From positions 372,001-436,000 of the forward strand of contig JAGYJX010000006.1 in assembly GCA_018401495.1 (NCBI GenBank): 64,000 bases of DNA. The letters are read 5' to 3'. The first letter of the stretch is position 1, and the number at the start of each line of letters is the position of its first letter. The position numbers and the translations under genes are program-made. Shown one piece after another: positions 49,379 to 58,936 of this stretch. The notes under the pieces are model-generated. The model searched no databases, had not been told where the DNA came from, and saw only the letters and a list, made by a program, of their open reading frames with translations. This DNA comes from Rhodospirillaceae bacterium (GTDB lineage Bacteria > Pseudomonadota > Alphaproteobacteria > Thalassobaculales > Thalassobaculaceae).

Positions 49379-50480
49379 ATGCGGATCGTGAAGGCGGACT
49401 CGGTGCTGGTGTCGGTGCCGTTCGAGACCGGCGGCGGGCTGCCGCCCTGGGGTTGGGGCGGTGCGCCGGCCGACACCTTCGACATGCTGATGGTTCGCCT
49501 GGAGACCGAGGACGGGCTGGTCGGCTGGGGCGAGGCGTTCTCGCGGATGTCGGACGTCGCGCTGAAGCAGTTGATCGACACCCGGGTCCTGCCGCTGGTG
49601 GTCGGCCGCGACGCCCGGCAGATCGCCCGCATCAAGCACGACGTGGAGTTCAACCTCCACAATTTCGGCCGCGTCGGCTCGATCATGTACGGCGTGTCGG
49701 CCGTCGACATCGCGCTCTGGGATCTCGCCGGCAAGCGCGCCGGGCGGCCGCTGGTCGAGCTGCTGGGCGGCGCTTCCGCCCAGGAAGTCGAGGTGTACGC
49801 CAGCCTGGTGCGATACGGCACCGAGGAAGCGGTCGCCCGCGCCGTGCGCCGCGCCGTCGACCGGGGCTATCGCTGGATCAAGCTGCACGAGGTCGCGGTG
49901 CCGGTGATCGAGGCCGCCTGCGAGGCGGCCGCGGATGACGCCCTGGTGATGCTGGACACCAACTGCCCATGGTCGGTGGAGGAAGCGCTGGTGATCGACG
50001 CCGCGCTCGACGGTCTCGGCCTGCACTGGTTCGAGGAGCCGGTCTGGCCGCCCGAGAACTACTTCGGGGCTGGCCGCCATCCGGGCGACCGGGCGCCACC
50101 GGATCGCCGCCGGCGAGAACGCCGGAAGCCTGTTCGACTTCGTGGCGATGCACGAGGCCGGTGCCATCGACATCGCCCAACCCGACGTCGCCAAGACCGG
50201 CGGCGTGACCGAGCTGCTGAAGATCGCCCGGTTCTGCGAGGCCCACGGCCTGACCTATTCGCCGCATTGCGCGCTGTTCGGGCCGGGGCAGATCGCCACC
50301 ATCCACCTGACCGCCGCCGAGGTACGCCCGCCGCTGTTCGAGCGGCTGTATCTCGATTTCGAGGCCGAGCTGTACGGCGATGCGGCGGTGGTGCGAGACG
50401 GCCGGCTGCGGGTGCCGGCCGGGCCTGGGCTCGGCGTCGATCCCGATCCGGCGATCATCGACCGCTACCGGGTCGCGTAG
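49379..50480 (+). CDS. Mandelate racemase/muconate-lactonizing family enzyme (one apparent frameshift)
   Basis: GGGAGG precedes ATG 49379. The N-terminal cap (MLMVRLETEDGLVGWGEAFS) and the barrel are clear: YRWIKLHEV with a catalytic lysine, LDTNCPWS and HWFEEPVWP with metal ligands. A frame change near 50070 leads to RIAAGENAGS (third ligand), AQPDVAKTGGVTEL and the SPHCAL histidine. Ligands and bases of the enolase superfamily are complete, so it is an active dehydratase or racemase for a sugar acid or related compound that cannot be named. Confidence 0.87.
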
Positions 50481-50603
50481 ACCGAAACCCCGGCTCGCCG
50501 GAACCTTGCGCCTCAGCCGGCGGTTCACGGAACCGGAGTTTGACCCTCCGCGCCGCCTTACCTACTTTGCCAGGGTACCCACCGACACGGAGACCTACGG
50601 TCA

Positions 50604-52400
50604 GTGAGCACCCTTGACCTCGGATTGATCGGCAATTGCTGCTTCGGCGCGCTTGTCGATCCTTACGCGCGCATCGTGTGGTGCTGCCTGCCGAGGTTCG
50701 ACGGCGAGCCGGTTTTCGACGCCCTGCTGCGTCTCGACGAGCCCGATCGGCCGGCCGAGCGGGGACTGTTCGCGATCGACCTGACGGGCGCGGAAAGGTC
50801 CGAGCAGCACTACGTTCCAAACACCCCGGTGCTGATCACCCGGGTCACCGCGGGCGACGGTTCGGCGATCGAGATCACCGATTTCGCGCCGCGCTTCAAC
50901 CGGTTCGAGCGCATGTTCCGCCCGACCACCATTGTCCGGCACATTCGGCCGGTCGCCGGCCTGCCGCGCATCCGCATCCGCATCCGCCCTTCGTTCGAGT
51001 GGGGCGCGGTCGAGCCGCAGGTCACCCGCGGCTCAAACCACATCCGCTGGATCGGGCCGTCCCAGACCGTTCGGCTGACCACCGACGCGGTGCCGTCCTA
51101 CATCATCGACGAGGCGTGGATCCTGCTGGACGCGCCGGTGACGCTGATCCTCGGCGCCGACGAGAGCCTGACGGCCTCGATATCCGAGACCGCCCGGGTG
51201 TTCTACGACAACACCGTTCAGTACTGGCGCAACTGGACGCGGTCGCTGAACATCCCGTTCGAGTGGCAGGCCGAGGTGATCCGCGCCGCCATCACCCTCA
51301 AGCTCTGCACGTTCGAGGAAACCGGGGCGGTGATCGCGGCGATGACCACGTCGATTCCGGAGGCGCCCGGAAGCCAGCGCAACTGGGACTACCGCTACTG
51401 CTGGCTGCGCGACGCCTACTTCGTCGTGCACACCCTGAACCGGCTCTCGGCGACCCGGACTCTCGAGCACTATCTCCGCTACATCCAGAACATCGTCGCC
51501 AAGACCGCTGAGGGCGCGGTGCTGCAGCCGCTCTATTCCCTCACCCTCGAGGACCGGATGGAGGAGCGGATCCTCGACACGCTCCCGGGGTACCGCGGCA
51601 TGGGGCCGGTGCGGGTCGGCAACCAGGCCTACCAGCAGGTCCAGCACGACGTCTTCGGATCGGTCATCCTGGCGGTCACCCAGAGCTTCTTCGACACTCG
51701 TCTGGTCCGGATGGGGGACGAGGCGCTGTACCGCCAGCTCGCCCGCCTCGGCCGGGTGGCGGTGGCGCGCTTCGACGTGCCCGACGCCGGCATCTGGGAA
51801 CTGCGGACCCGCGCCTCGGTGCACACCTTCTCGGCCCTGATGTGCTGGGCGGCGGCCGACCGGCTGGCGCGGATCGCCGACGTGCTCGGGCTGCCCGACG
51901 AGGCGACCGAGTGGCGGGAGCACGCGGTGTCGATGCACGCCCGGATCTGCGATCAGGCATGGAGCGACCAGCTCGGCGGGTTCGCGGCCACCTTCGGCGG
52001 CCACGATCTCGACGCCAGCCTGCTGCTGATCCACGAGCTCGGATTCGTGGCCGGCGACGATCCGCGCTTCGTCGGCACCGTCGAGGCGATCGAGCGGGGC
52101 CTGAAGCGCGGCAACCACGTGTTCCGCTACGTGGTGCCCGACGATTTCGGCACGCCCGAGGTGGCGTTCACCGTCTGCACGTTCTGGTTCATCGAGGCGC
52201 TGGCGGTCATCGGCCGCGAGAGCGAGGCCAGACAGATGTTCGAGGAGCTGCTGGCCTGCCGCAACAGCCTCGGGCTGCTGTCGGAGGACGTCGATCCGGT
52301 TACCGGAGAATTGTGGGGCAACTTCCCGCAGACCTACTCGATGGTCGGGCTGATCAAGTGCGCCATGCGGCTGTCGAAGTCCTGGGAGGACGTGATTTGA
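50604..52400 (+). CDS. GH15 family glycoside hydrolase (trehalase/glucoamylase type)
   Basis: The 598-residue protein from GTG 50604 begins LGLIGNCCFGALVDPYARIV, as in bacterial GH15 proteins. It carries the signature GSQRNWDYRYCWLRDAYFVV at about 255-275 and, near the end, EDVDPVTGELWGNFPQTYS around the second catalytic region. GH15 enzymes release glucose from alpha-glucosides; homologues beside trehalose genes act as trehalases. It is coupled to otsA (stop and start overlap), which favours trehalose turnover. Confidence 0.9.
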   Translation: MSTLDLGLIGNCCFGALVDPYARIVWCCLPRFDGEPVFDALLRLDEPDRPAERGLFAIDLTGAERSEQHYVPNTPVLITRVTAGDGSAIEITDFAPRFNRFERMFRPTTIVRHIRPVAGLPRIRIRIRPSFEWGAVEPQVTRGSNHIRWIGPSQTVRLTTDAVPSYIIDEAWILLDAPVTLILGADESLTASISETARVFYDNTVQYWRNWTRSLNIPFEWQAEVIRAAITLKLCTFEETGAVIAAMTTSIPEAPGSQRNWDYRYCWLRDAYFVVHTLNRLSATRTLEHYLRYIQNIVAKTAEGAVLQPLYSLTLEDRMEERILDTLPGYRGMGPVRVGNQAYQQVQHDVFGSVILAVTQSFFDTRLVRMGDEALYRQLARLGRVAVARFDVPDAGIWELRTRASVHTFSALMCWAAADRLARIADVLGLPDEATEWREHAVSMHARICDQAWSDQLGGFAATFGGHDLDASLLLIHELGFVAGDDPRFVGTVEAIERGLKRGNHVFRYVVPDDFGTPEVAFTVCTFWFIEALAVIGRESEARQMFEELLACRNSLGLLSEDVDPVTGELWGNFPQTYSMVGLIKCAMRLSKSWEDVI

Positions 52401-53766
52401 GCCGTCTGGTCGTCGTTTCAAACCGGGTCGCCCCGATCCAGGAGGGCAAGCAGTCGACCGGTGGCCTCGCGGTCGCGGTGCAGGACGCGCTGTCGGAGGT
52501 CGGCGGGGTCTGGTTCGGCTGGTCCGGCGAAACCTTCACCAACGGCACCGCGCGGGTGCACACCGAGACCCGGGGCAAGGTGACCTACGCCACCATGCCG
52601 CTGGCCCGGCGCGACTACGACGCCTTCTACAAGGGCTACGCCAACGCCACCCTCTGGCCGCTGTTCCACTACCGCATGGAGTTCGTCGAGTATCAGCGCG
52701 CCTACGTGGTCGGTTACCGCCGGGTGAACGAGCAGTTCGCCGGCCGGCTCGCGCCGATGCTGGAGCCGGACGACCTGATCTGGGTGCACGATTATCACCT
52801 TATCCCGCTCGGCCGGGACCTGCGGATGATGGGGCACCGCAACCGGATCGGGTTCTTCCTGCACATCCCGTTCCCGCCGCCGGACCTGCTCACCGCCTGT
52901 TCCGATCACGCGTTTCTGGTGCAGTCGCTGTGCGCCTACGACGTCATCGGCTTCCAGACCGAGAACGACGTCGACAACTTCCTCTCCTACATCCGGACGG
53001 TCGCCGGCGGCACGGTCGGGCGGAACGGCCGCTTCGAGGCCTACGGCGAGAAGTCCCGGGCCTGTTCGTTCCCGATCGGGATCTACCCCGACCAGCTCGC
53101 GGCGCTGTCGGCGTCCACGGCGCGCGCCGGGCAGACCCGCCGGCTGGTCAAGTCGCTGGCCGGCAAGGACCTGATCGTCGGGGTCGACCGTCTCGACTAT
53201 TCCAAGGGTCTCGACCGGCGGTTCGACGCCTACGAGACGCTGCTGGAGACCGCGCCGGGCCTGCGCGGCCACGTCACCTACATGCAGATCGCGCCGCCGT
53301 CGCGCACCGATGTCCAGGGGTACCGGGAGATCCGGCAGATCCTGGAGCGCAAGGCCGGGCACATCAACGGCCGCTTCGCCGAGTTCGACTGGGTGCCGCT
53401 GCGCTACCTCAACAAGTCGTTCCAGCGCGAGCAGCTGACCGGGTTCTTCCGGATGTCGCGCGTCGGCTTCGTCACGCCGCTGCGCGACGGCATGAACCTG
53501 GTGGCCAAGGAATATGTCGCCTGCCAGGATCCCGAGGATCCGGGGTGCTGGTGCTGTCGCAGTTCGCCGGCGCCGCCGCCGAGCTCGACGGCGCGGTGAA
53601 GGTGAACCCTTACGACACCGAATACGTCGCCGAGGGACTGCAACGGGCCCTGGCGATGCCGGTGGAGGAACGCCGGGCCCGCTGGACGTCGATGATGTCG
53701 GTGCTGCGCGCCAACGATCTGGGGGCGTGGCAGCGCAACTTCATGCGAGCGTTGCGCGGACGGTAG
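52397..53766 (+). CDS. otsA: Trehalose-6-phosphate synthase (one apparent frameshift)
   Basis: TTG 52397 overlaps the GH15 stop (TTGA) and has GGGAGGA 6 bases upstream. GT20 motifs are complete: LVVVSNRVAP, GNATLWPLFHY-like NATLWPLFHYR, WVHDYHLIPLGRDLRMMGHR, IGFQTENDVDNFL, VGVDRLDYSKGLDRRF and TPLRDGMNLVAKEYVA. One G is missing near 53548 (GATCCGGGGTG for GATCCGGGGGTG), after which VLVLSQFAGAAAEL continues. It makes trehalose-6-phosphate from UDP-glucose and glucose-6-phosphate. No otsB lies in the window. Confidence 0.93.
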
Positions 53767-53782
53767 GATAAGGGAGGGTCCG

Positions 53783-54742
53783 ATGACCAATCCGGCGCCC
53801 GCGTTGATCGCCGACATCGGCGGAACTCACAGCCGCTTCGCGCTGTCGGACCGGGTGGGCGTTTTCGACGATCTCCAGGTCGTCCACACCGGCGATTTTG
53901 ACGGCGTCGAGCAGGCGATCGCGGACTACCTCGCGGCTCTCGCCCCCGGCCGGCGGCCGGATCGGGCGGTCCTGGCGGTGGCCGGGCCGGTGGTCGCGAA
54001 CCGGGTGCGGCTTACCAACGCCGACTGGGACATCGACGGGACCGCCGTCGCCGCCGCCTTCGATTTCGCCGGCGTGTGGTTGGTCAACGACTTCGCGGCC
54101 GTCGCCCGGTCGCTGCCCCTGCTGGTCGGCGACGATCGCACGCCGATCGGCCGATGGGTGGACGAGCCCCGGGGCGCGATGGTCGCCATGGGACCGGGGA
54201 CCGGACTCGGGGTGGCCGGCCTGTTGCCGGTCGGCGCCGATCGCTGGCTGCCGATCGCCGGCGAGGGCGGTCACGTGACCCTTCCGGCCATGACCGACGC
54301 CGAGGCGGCGGTGCTGGCGGTGCTGCGCCGACGGGTCGATCACGTTTCGGCCGAGAGGGTGCTGTCGGGAATCGGCCTGCCCGCCCTGGACTCCGCGGTC
54401 GCGATGCTGGCGGGCGCCCCGCCCGCGCCAGACCGCGAGCCGGAGGCGGTGATCGCGGCGGCGCGGGCCGGTGAGGCCGGCGCGCGCCGTGCCGTCGGCA
54501 TGTTCGTGGACCTGCTGGCGACGGTGGCCAGCGACCTCGCGCTGACCTTCGGCGCCACCGGTGGCGTGTACCTCGCGGGCGGGATGCCACGCTACCTCGG
54601 CGAGCTGTTCGACCACGAGCGCTTCCGCGCGCGGTTCGAGGCGAAAGGCCGCTCGAGCTCCTACCTGAGGCGGATTCCCACGGCCCTGGTCAACCACCCG
54701 CAGCCGGGCCTGCTGGGATTGAGCGCCCTGGCCGCCGAATAG
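53783..54742 (+). CDS. glk: Glucokinase
   Basis: The 319-residue protein has the phosphate loop IADIGGTHSRFAL, GPVVANRVRLTNADWDID, VNDFAAVARSLP with the catalytic Asp, GPGTGLGVAGLLP, and IAGEGGHVTLPAM, all typical of proteobacterial Glk. It phosphorylates glucose with ATP. It follows otsA by 16 bases, so glucose freed by the GH15 enzyme could return to glucose-6-phosphate, the otsA substrate. Confidence 0.95.
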   Translation: MTNPAPALIADIGGTHSRFALSDRVGVFDDLQVVHTGDFDGVEQAIADYLAALAPGRRPDRAVLAVAGPVVANRVRLTNADWDIDGTAVAAAFDFAGVWLVNDFAAVARSLPLLVGDDRTPIGRWVDEPRGAMVAMGPGTGLGVAGLLPVGADRWLPIAGEGGHVTLPAMTDAEAAVLAVLRRRVDHVSAERVLSGIGLPALDSAVAMLAGAPPAPDREPEAVIAAARAGEAGARRAVGMFVDLLATVASDLALTFGATGGVYLAGGMPRYLGELFDHERFRARFEAKGRSSSYLRRIPTALVNHPQPGLLGLSALAAE

Positions 54743-54788
54743 CGCCTATAGTCGCGGCTGGCCGGGCCAGCGCGAAAGGAGTGTCTCC

Positions 54789-56660
54789 ATGCCCATTCGG
54801 CGCACCGTCGAGTGGTTCGAGAACCTCGTCGATCCGCTGCGGCCGACCGCCGGGCCGCACCCGTTGGCGCCGCCGACCACCACCTGGCGCATCCTGCGGG
54901 CCATGGTGCGCGAAATCGGCTGGCCTCTTGGCCTGCTGGTGGTCGCCTCGTCGGCGATCAGCGCCGTCGACGTGGCGATACCGTGGGCGATCGGACGGGT
55001 TGTCGACCTGGTGGCCGACGATCCGGGCGAAGGCGCCGACCCGTGGGGCGCCATCGTGGTGCTGGTCGGCCTGCTGGTGGTCGCCCGCCCGCTGATCACC
55101 CTGCTCGCCTCGCTGCTGCGCAACCAGACGATCGGCCGGAACGTCGGCACCCTGGTGCGCTGGCGGTTCCACGAGCACGTCGCCGGCCACGACGTCGCGT
55201 TCTTCCAGAACGATTTCGTCGGCCGGATCGCCTCGCGGGTCGGCCAGACCGGCGGGGCGATCCGCACCCTGGTGCGGCTGATGACCGACCAGTTGCTGTA
55301 CGCCGGGCTGTTCCTGGCCGGCACCGTCGGCTTCCTGATGTACCGAAGCCCGGTGTTCGCGATCCCGGTGCTGTGCTGGATCGCGCTGTACGCGCTGTCC
55401 CTCCGGCTGTACCTGCCGCGCAACCGCCGGGCGGCCCGCCGGTTGGCCGAGGCCGGCTCGCTGTTCACCGGGCGGATCGTCGACGGCTACGCCAACTACA
55501 TGACGGTGCGGCTGTTCTCGGGCCAGGACCGCGAGGACGCCCATGTCCGCGACGCCCTGGCGCAGACCGTCGAGCGCGCCGGCGAGCAGTCGCGCTACGC
55601 CACCGCCCAGACCTCTTGGCTGTCGCTGCTCAACGGCGCCCTGGTGGCGGGCGGCGGCGTGACCGGCGTGCTGCTGTGGCGCGCCGGCGAGGCGAGCGCG
55701 GGCGACGTCGCCGCGGTCATGGCCCTGCTCATGCAGATCAACACCCTGTCGCGCATGACCATGTTCAACCTCGGCGACCTGTTCGACGCCATCGGAACGC
55801 TGGAGGACAGCGTGCAGTCGTTGTCGCGGGCGCGATCCGTGGTCGACCGACCGGGCGCGCCGCCGCTGGCGGTCACCCGCGGCGAGATCGCCTTCGAGCG
55901 GGTGCGCTTCAACTACGGCAAGACCGAGGGGCTGCCCGCCCTCGACGACGTCGACCTGACGATCCGGGCGGGCGAGCGGGTCGGCCTGGTCGGCCCGTCC
56001 GGGGCCGGCAAGTCGACGCTGGTGATGACCCTGCTGCGGCTCTACGAACTGGAGGGCGGCCGCATCGTGATCGACGGCCAGGACATCGCCGGCGTCGCCC
56101 AGGAAACGCTGCGCGACGCGGTCGCGGTCGTCACCCAGGACCCGTCGCTGCTGCATCGCTCGATCCGCGAGAACATCGCCTACGGCCGGCCCGAGGCGAC
56201 CGAGGAGCAGATCGTCGCCGCCGCCCGGGCGGCGCGCGCCCACGACTTCATCGAAGGGCTGGTCGACGGCCGTGGCCGGCGCGGCTACGACGCCTATGTC
56301 GGCGAGCGCGGCGTCAAGCTGTCGGGCGGGCAGCGCCAGCGGCTGGCGATGGCGCGGGCGCTGCTGAAGGACGCGCCGATCCTGGTGCTGGACGAGGCGA
56401 CCAGCGCCCTCGACTCCGAGGTGGAGGCGGCCATCCAGGACGGGTTGGACGCCGTCATGTCGGGCAAGACCGTGATCGTGATCGCCCACCGCCTGTCCAC
56501 CATCGCGCGGATGGACCGTCTGGTCGTGATGGATGACGGGCGGGTGGTCGAGAGCGGCACCCACGGCGAACTGGTGGCGCGCGGCGGGCTTTACGCCCGG
56601 CTTTGGAACCGCCAGAGCGGCGGATTCATCGACGCCGGCCGGGCCGACGCCGCCGAGTGA
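54789..56660 (+). CDS. ABC exporter, fused permease and ATPase
   Basis: The 623-residue half-transporter has an N-terminal six-helix exporter domain (WPLGLLVVASSAISAVDVAI to ALLMQINTLSRMTMFNLGDL) and a C-terminal ATPase with Walker A LVGPSGAGKSTLVMTLL at about 400, signature VKLSGGQRQRLAMARAL, Walker B PILVLDEATSALDSEVE and switch IVIAHRLSTIARMD. AAAGGAG precedes ATG 54789. It works as a homo- or heterodimer; the substrate (lipid, peptide or drug) is unknown. Confidence 0.93.
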   Translation: MPIRRTVEWFENLVDPLRPTAGPHPLAPPTTTWRILRAMVREIGWPLGLLVVASSAISAVDVAIPWAIGRVVDLVADDPGEGADPWGAIVVLVGLLVVARPLITLLASLLRNQTIGRNVGTLVRWRFHEHVAGHDVAFFQNDFVGRIASRVGQTGGAIRTLVRLMTDQLLYAGLFLAGTVGFLMYRSPVFAIPVLCWIALYALSLRLYLPRNRRAARRLAEAGSLFTGRIVDGYANYMTVRLFSGQDREDAHVRDALAQTVERAGEQSRYATAQTSWLSLLNGALVAGGGVTGVLLWRAGEASAGDVAAVMALLMQINTLSRMTMFNLGDLFDAIGTLEDSVQSLSRARSVVDRPGAPPLAVTRGEIAFERVRFNYGKTEGLPALDDVDLTIRAGERVGLVGPSGAGKSTLVMTLLRLYELEGGRIVIDGQDIAGVAQETLRDAVAVVTQDPSLLHRSIRENIAYGRPEATEEQIVAAARAARAHDFIEGLVDGRGRRGYDAYVGERGVKLSGGQRQRLAMARALLKDAPILVLDEATSALDSEVEAAIQDGLDAVMSGKTVIVIAHRLSTIARMDRLVVMDDGRVVESGTHGELVARGGLYARLWNRQSGGFIDAGRADAAE

Positions 56661-56775
56661 CGCCGCCAAATGTGAAGCTGCCGCGCGATTGGGCAAATGG
56701 CGTGGCGATCGGCAGCGGCGGCGAGCCGACGTCGCCGGCGGAGGCGGGAAGGCGCCGGTTTCCGGCCCTTCGCCG

Positions 56776-56792
56776 TTGGCACGCATCGTGCG
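56776..56792 (+). promoter_or_regulatory. Sigma-54-like (-24/-12) promoter
   Basis: TTGGCACGCATCGTGCG keeps the essential GG (56778-56779) and GC (56790-56791) with the required 10 bases between. It matches the RpoN consensus TTGGCACG-N4-TTGCA except at the first T of the -12 box and flanking positions. The predicted start, 12 bases after GC, falls at about 56803, the first base of the riboswitch P1 stem. This fits nitrogen (NtrC-type) control of a guanidine-use operon. Confidence 0.6.
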
Positions 56793-56801
56793 GGGCCGAG
56801 G

Positions 56802-56917
56802 CTGTGCAGCGCGTCTAGGGTTCCGGCCGTCCACGGGGCGGCGCTGGTCCGAGAGACGCACTCCGGCGATCAGGCCGGAGACACGGCGGGACAAAACCCC
56901 GGGAGGTCACTGCACAG
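56802..56917 (+). ncRNA. Guanidine-I (ykkC-yxkD) riboswitch
   Basis: All conserved blocks of the guanidine-I class appear in order: CTAGGGTTCCG (56815-56825), CTGGTCCGAGAG (about 56846), a variable hairpin CTCCGGC..GCCGGAG, ACACGGCGGGACAAAA (56881-56896) and CCCGGGAG (56898-56905). P1 forms from CTGTGCAG (56802-56809) and CTGCACAG (56910-56917), a perfect 8-bp stem. In this class guanidinium binding stabilises P1 and turns on downstream genes. Confidence 0.95.
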
Positions 56918-56935
56918 GTTTGCCGAGCAAACCTG
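56915..56935 (+). promoter_or_regulatory. Hairpin competing with riboswitch P1 (expression platform)
   Basis: CAGGTTTG (56915-56922) and CAAACCTG (56928-56935) form a perfect 8-bp stem with a CCGAG loop. Its first three bases are the last three of the P1 3' strand, so P1 and this hairpin cannot both form fully. No T-run follows, so it may act through Rho, pausing or access to the message rather than as a simple terminator. Confidence 0.6.
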
Positions 56936-57009
56936 CGTCCCGGTTGCGTCTCGGCAGATCCGATCCCACCGGCCGCGTCCGCGGCCCCGAGAGGAAGGAT
57001 TGCCGAGCC

Positions 57010-58094
57010 ATGACCCGAGCTTCAACCCGAGCCTCGCTGCCTCGCGTGTTCGCGTTTCTACTTGCCGTCGCCCTGGCCGTCGCCGCCCCCGACGCGCGCG
57101 CCGCGGCGAAGACCGACTTCAAGGTGTGCTGGTCGATCTACGTCGGCTGGATGCCCTGGGGCTGGATCCAGGAGTCCGGCCTGATGAAGAAATGGGCCGA
57201 CAAGTACGGCATCGCGGTCGAGATCGTGCAGATCAACGACTACGTCGAGTCGATCAACCAGTACACCGCCGGCACCTACGACGGCTGCACGATGACCAAC
57301 ATGGACGCGCTGTCGATCCCGGCCGGCGGCGGCGTCGACACCACCGCGCTGATCGTCGGCGACTTCTCGAACGGCAACGACGGCATCGTGCTCAAGGGCA
57401 AGAAGGACCTCGCGGCGATCAAGGGCCAGCGGGTCAACCTGGTCGAACTGTCGGTCTCGCACTACCTGCTGGCGCGGGCGCTGGAGAGCGTCGGCCTGCA
57501 GGAGAAGGACATCACCGTCGTCAACACCTCGGACGCCGACATGGTGGGCGCCTATCAGGCCGCCGACGTCACCGCGGTGGTGACCTGGAACCCGCTGCTG
57601 TCGACCATCCTGGAGACCCCGACAGCCACCGGGTGTTCGACAGCGCCGGCATCCCCGGCGAGATCATCGACCTGATGGTGGTGAACACCGCGACCCTGGC
57701 CGACAACCCGGCCCTCGGCAAGGCGCTGACCGGCGCCTGGTACGAGGCGATGGCGGTGATGTCCGGCAACGACGCGGCCGGCAAGGCAGCGCGGACCCGG
57801 ATGGCCGAGGCGTCCGGCACCGACCTCGCCGGCTTCGACGCCCAGTTGGCGACCACCCGCATGTTCTACGCGCCGGCCGAGGCGGTCGCGTTCACCGAAG
57901 GCGCCGACGTGCTGAAGACCATGGACTACGTTCGGACCTTCCTGTTCACCCACGGCATCCTGGGCGAGGGCGCGCCGAGCGCCGATCACGTCGGCATGAC
58001 GTTTCCCGGCGGCCGGACCCTCGGCAACGCCGGCAACCTCAAGCTGCGCTTCGACCCGGCCTACATGCGGATGGCGGCCGAAGGCGGCCTCTGA
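57010..58094 (+). CDS. ABC transporter substrate-binding protein, NitT/TauT type; likely guanidine binding (one apparent frameshift)
   Basis: ATG 57010 opens a signal peptide (RVFAFLLAVALAVAAPDARA). The mature part resembles NitT/TauT and urea/guanidine-associated binding proteins: FKVCWSIYVGWMPWGWIQES, IVQINDYVESINQYTAGTYD, CTMTNMDALSIPAGGGVDTT, VNLVELSVSHYLLARALESV. One C is missing near 57617 (GAGACCCCGAC for GAGACCCCCGAC), after which SHRVFDSAGIPGEI continues to 58094. The riboswitch directly upstream makes guanidine, or a derivative, the probable ligand. Confidence 0.87.
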
Positions 58095-58114
58095 CGCGCC
58101 GGAGCCGCGCCGCC

Positions 58115-58936
58115 GTGCGCTGGGTCAACGCCCGCCCGGGCCGGCGCGGCCGGCTGGTTCTCGGCGCCCTGCCGTTCGTCGCGGTGGCGGTCGCCTACGC
58201 CGTCACCTCGGCGGTCCGGCGGGCGGAGAACCCGAGCGACAAGCTGTTCCCGCCGCTCGCCGAGATCGGCGCGCAGATCGTCGCCTACGCCTTCGAGGAG
58301 GATCGCCGCAGCGGCGCGGTGCTGCTGTGGGCGGACACCGCCGCCAGCCTTGCCAGGCTGGCGGCCGGCGTCGGCACCGCCGCGGCGGTGGCGCTGGTGC
58401 TCGGCATCGCGATCGGCTTCGTGCCGCGCCTGCGGGCCGGGCTGGCGCCGTTCGTGGCGGCGCTGTCGCTGGTGCCGCCGCTCGCCGTGCTGCCGATCCT
58501 GTTCATCGCCTTCGGCCTCGGCGAACTCTCCAAGGTGGTGCTGATCGTCATCGGCATCGCCCCGGTGATGACCCGCGACATCGCCCAGCGGGTCTCGGAG
58601 ATCCCGGAGGAGCAGATCGTCAAGGCCCAGACGCTGGGCGCCAGCACCTGGCAGATGATCCTGCGGGTGGTGCTGCCGCAGATCATGCCCCGGCTGATCA
58701 CCACGGTCCGGCTCTGCCTCGGCCCGGCCTGGCTGTTCCTGATCGCCGCCGAGGCGATCGCCGCCACCGGCGGCCTCGGCTACCGGATCTTTCTCGTCCG
58801 GCGCTATCTGGCGATGGACGTGATCCTGCCCTACGTCGCCTGGATCACCCTGCTGGCGTACGGGATCGACCTGGCGCTTCGCCAGCTGTCGCGGCGGGCC
58901 TTCGGCTGGGCGCACGCCCGCGGCGGCGGCCTGTGA
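58115..58936 (+). CDS. ABC transporter permease, NitT/TauT type
   Basis: The 273-residue permease has about six helices (LVLGALPFVAVAVAYAVTSA to MDVILPYVAWITLLAYGIDL) and the cytoplasmic EAA loop for the ATPase (EEQIVKAQTLGASTWQMILR). GTG 58115 has GGAG at 58101; the frame is open back to the previous stop, so a non-standard earlier start is possible. It overlaps the ATPase gene by 4 bases. Confidence 0.9.
   Translation: MRWVNARPGRRGRLVLGALPFVAVAVAYAVTSAVRRAENPSDKLFPPLAEIGAQIVAYAFEEDRRSGAVLLWADTAASLARLAAGVGTAAAVALVLGIAIGFVPRLRAGLAPFVAALSLVPPLAVLPILFIAFGLGELSKVVLIVIGIAPVMTRDIAQRVSEIPEEQIVKAQTLGASTWQMILRVVLPQIMPRLITTVRLCLGPAWLFLIAAEAIAATGGLGYRIFLVRRYLAMDVILPYVAWITLLAYGIDLALRQLSRRAFGWAHARGGGL

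Larger units (their letters stand above)
56661..57009 (+). other. Leader region of the guanidine operon
   Basis: A 349-base stretch without a protein gene. It holds a sigma-54-like promoter (56776-56792), the guanidine-I riboswitch (56802-56917) and an overlapping downstream hairpin (56915-56935). The first 110 bases show nothing I can name. GAGAGGAAGG at about 56990-56999 is the ribosome site for the binding-protein gene. Confidence 0.8.
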
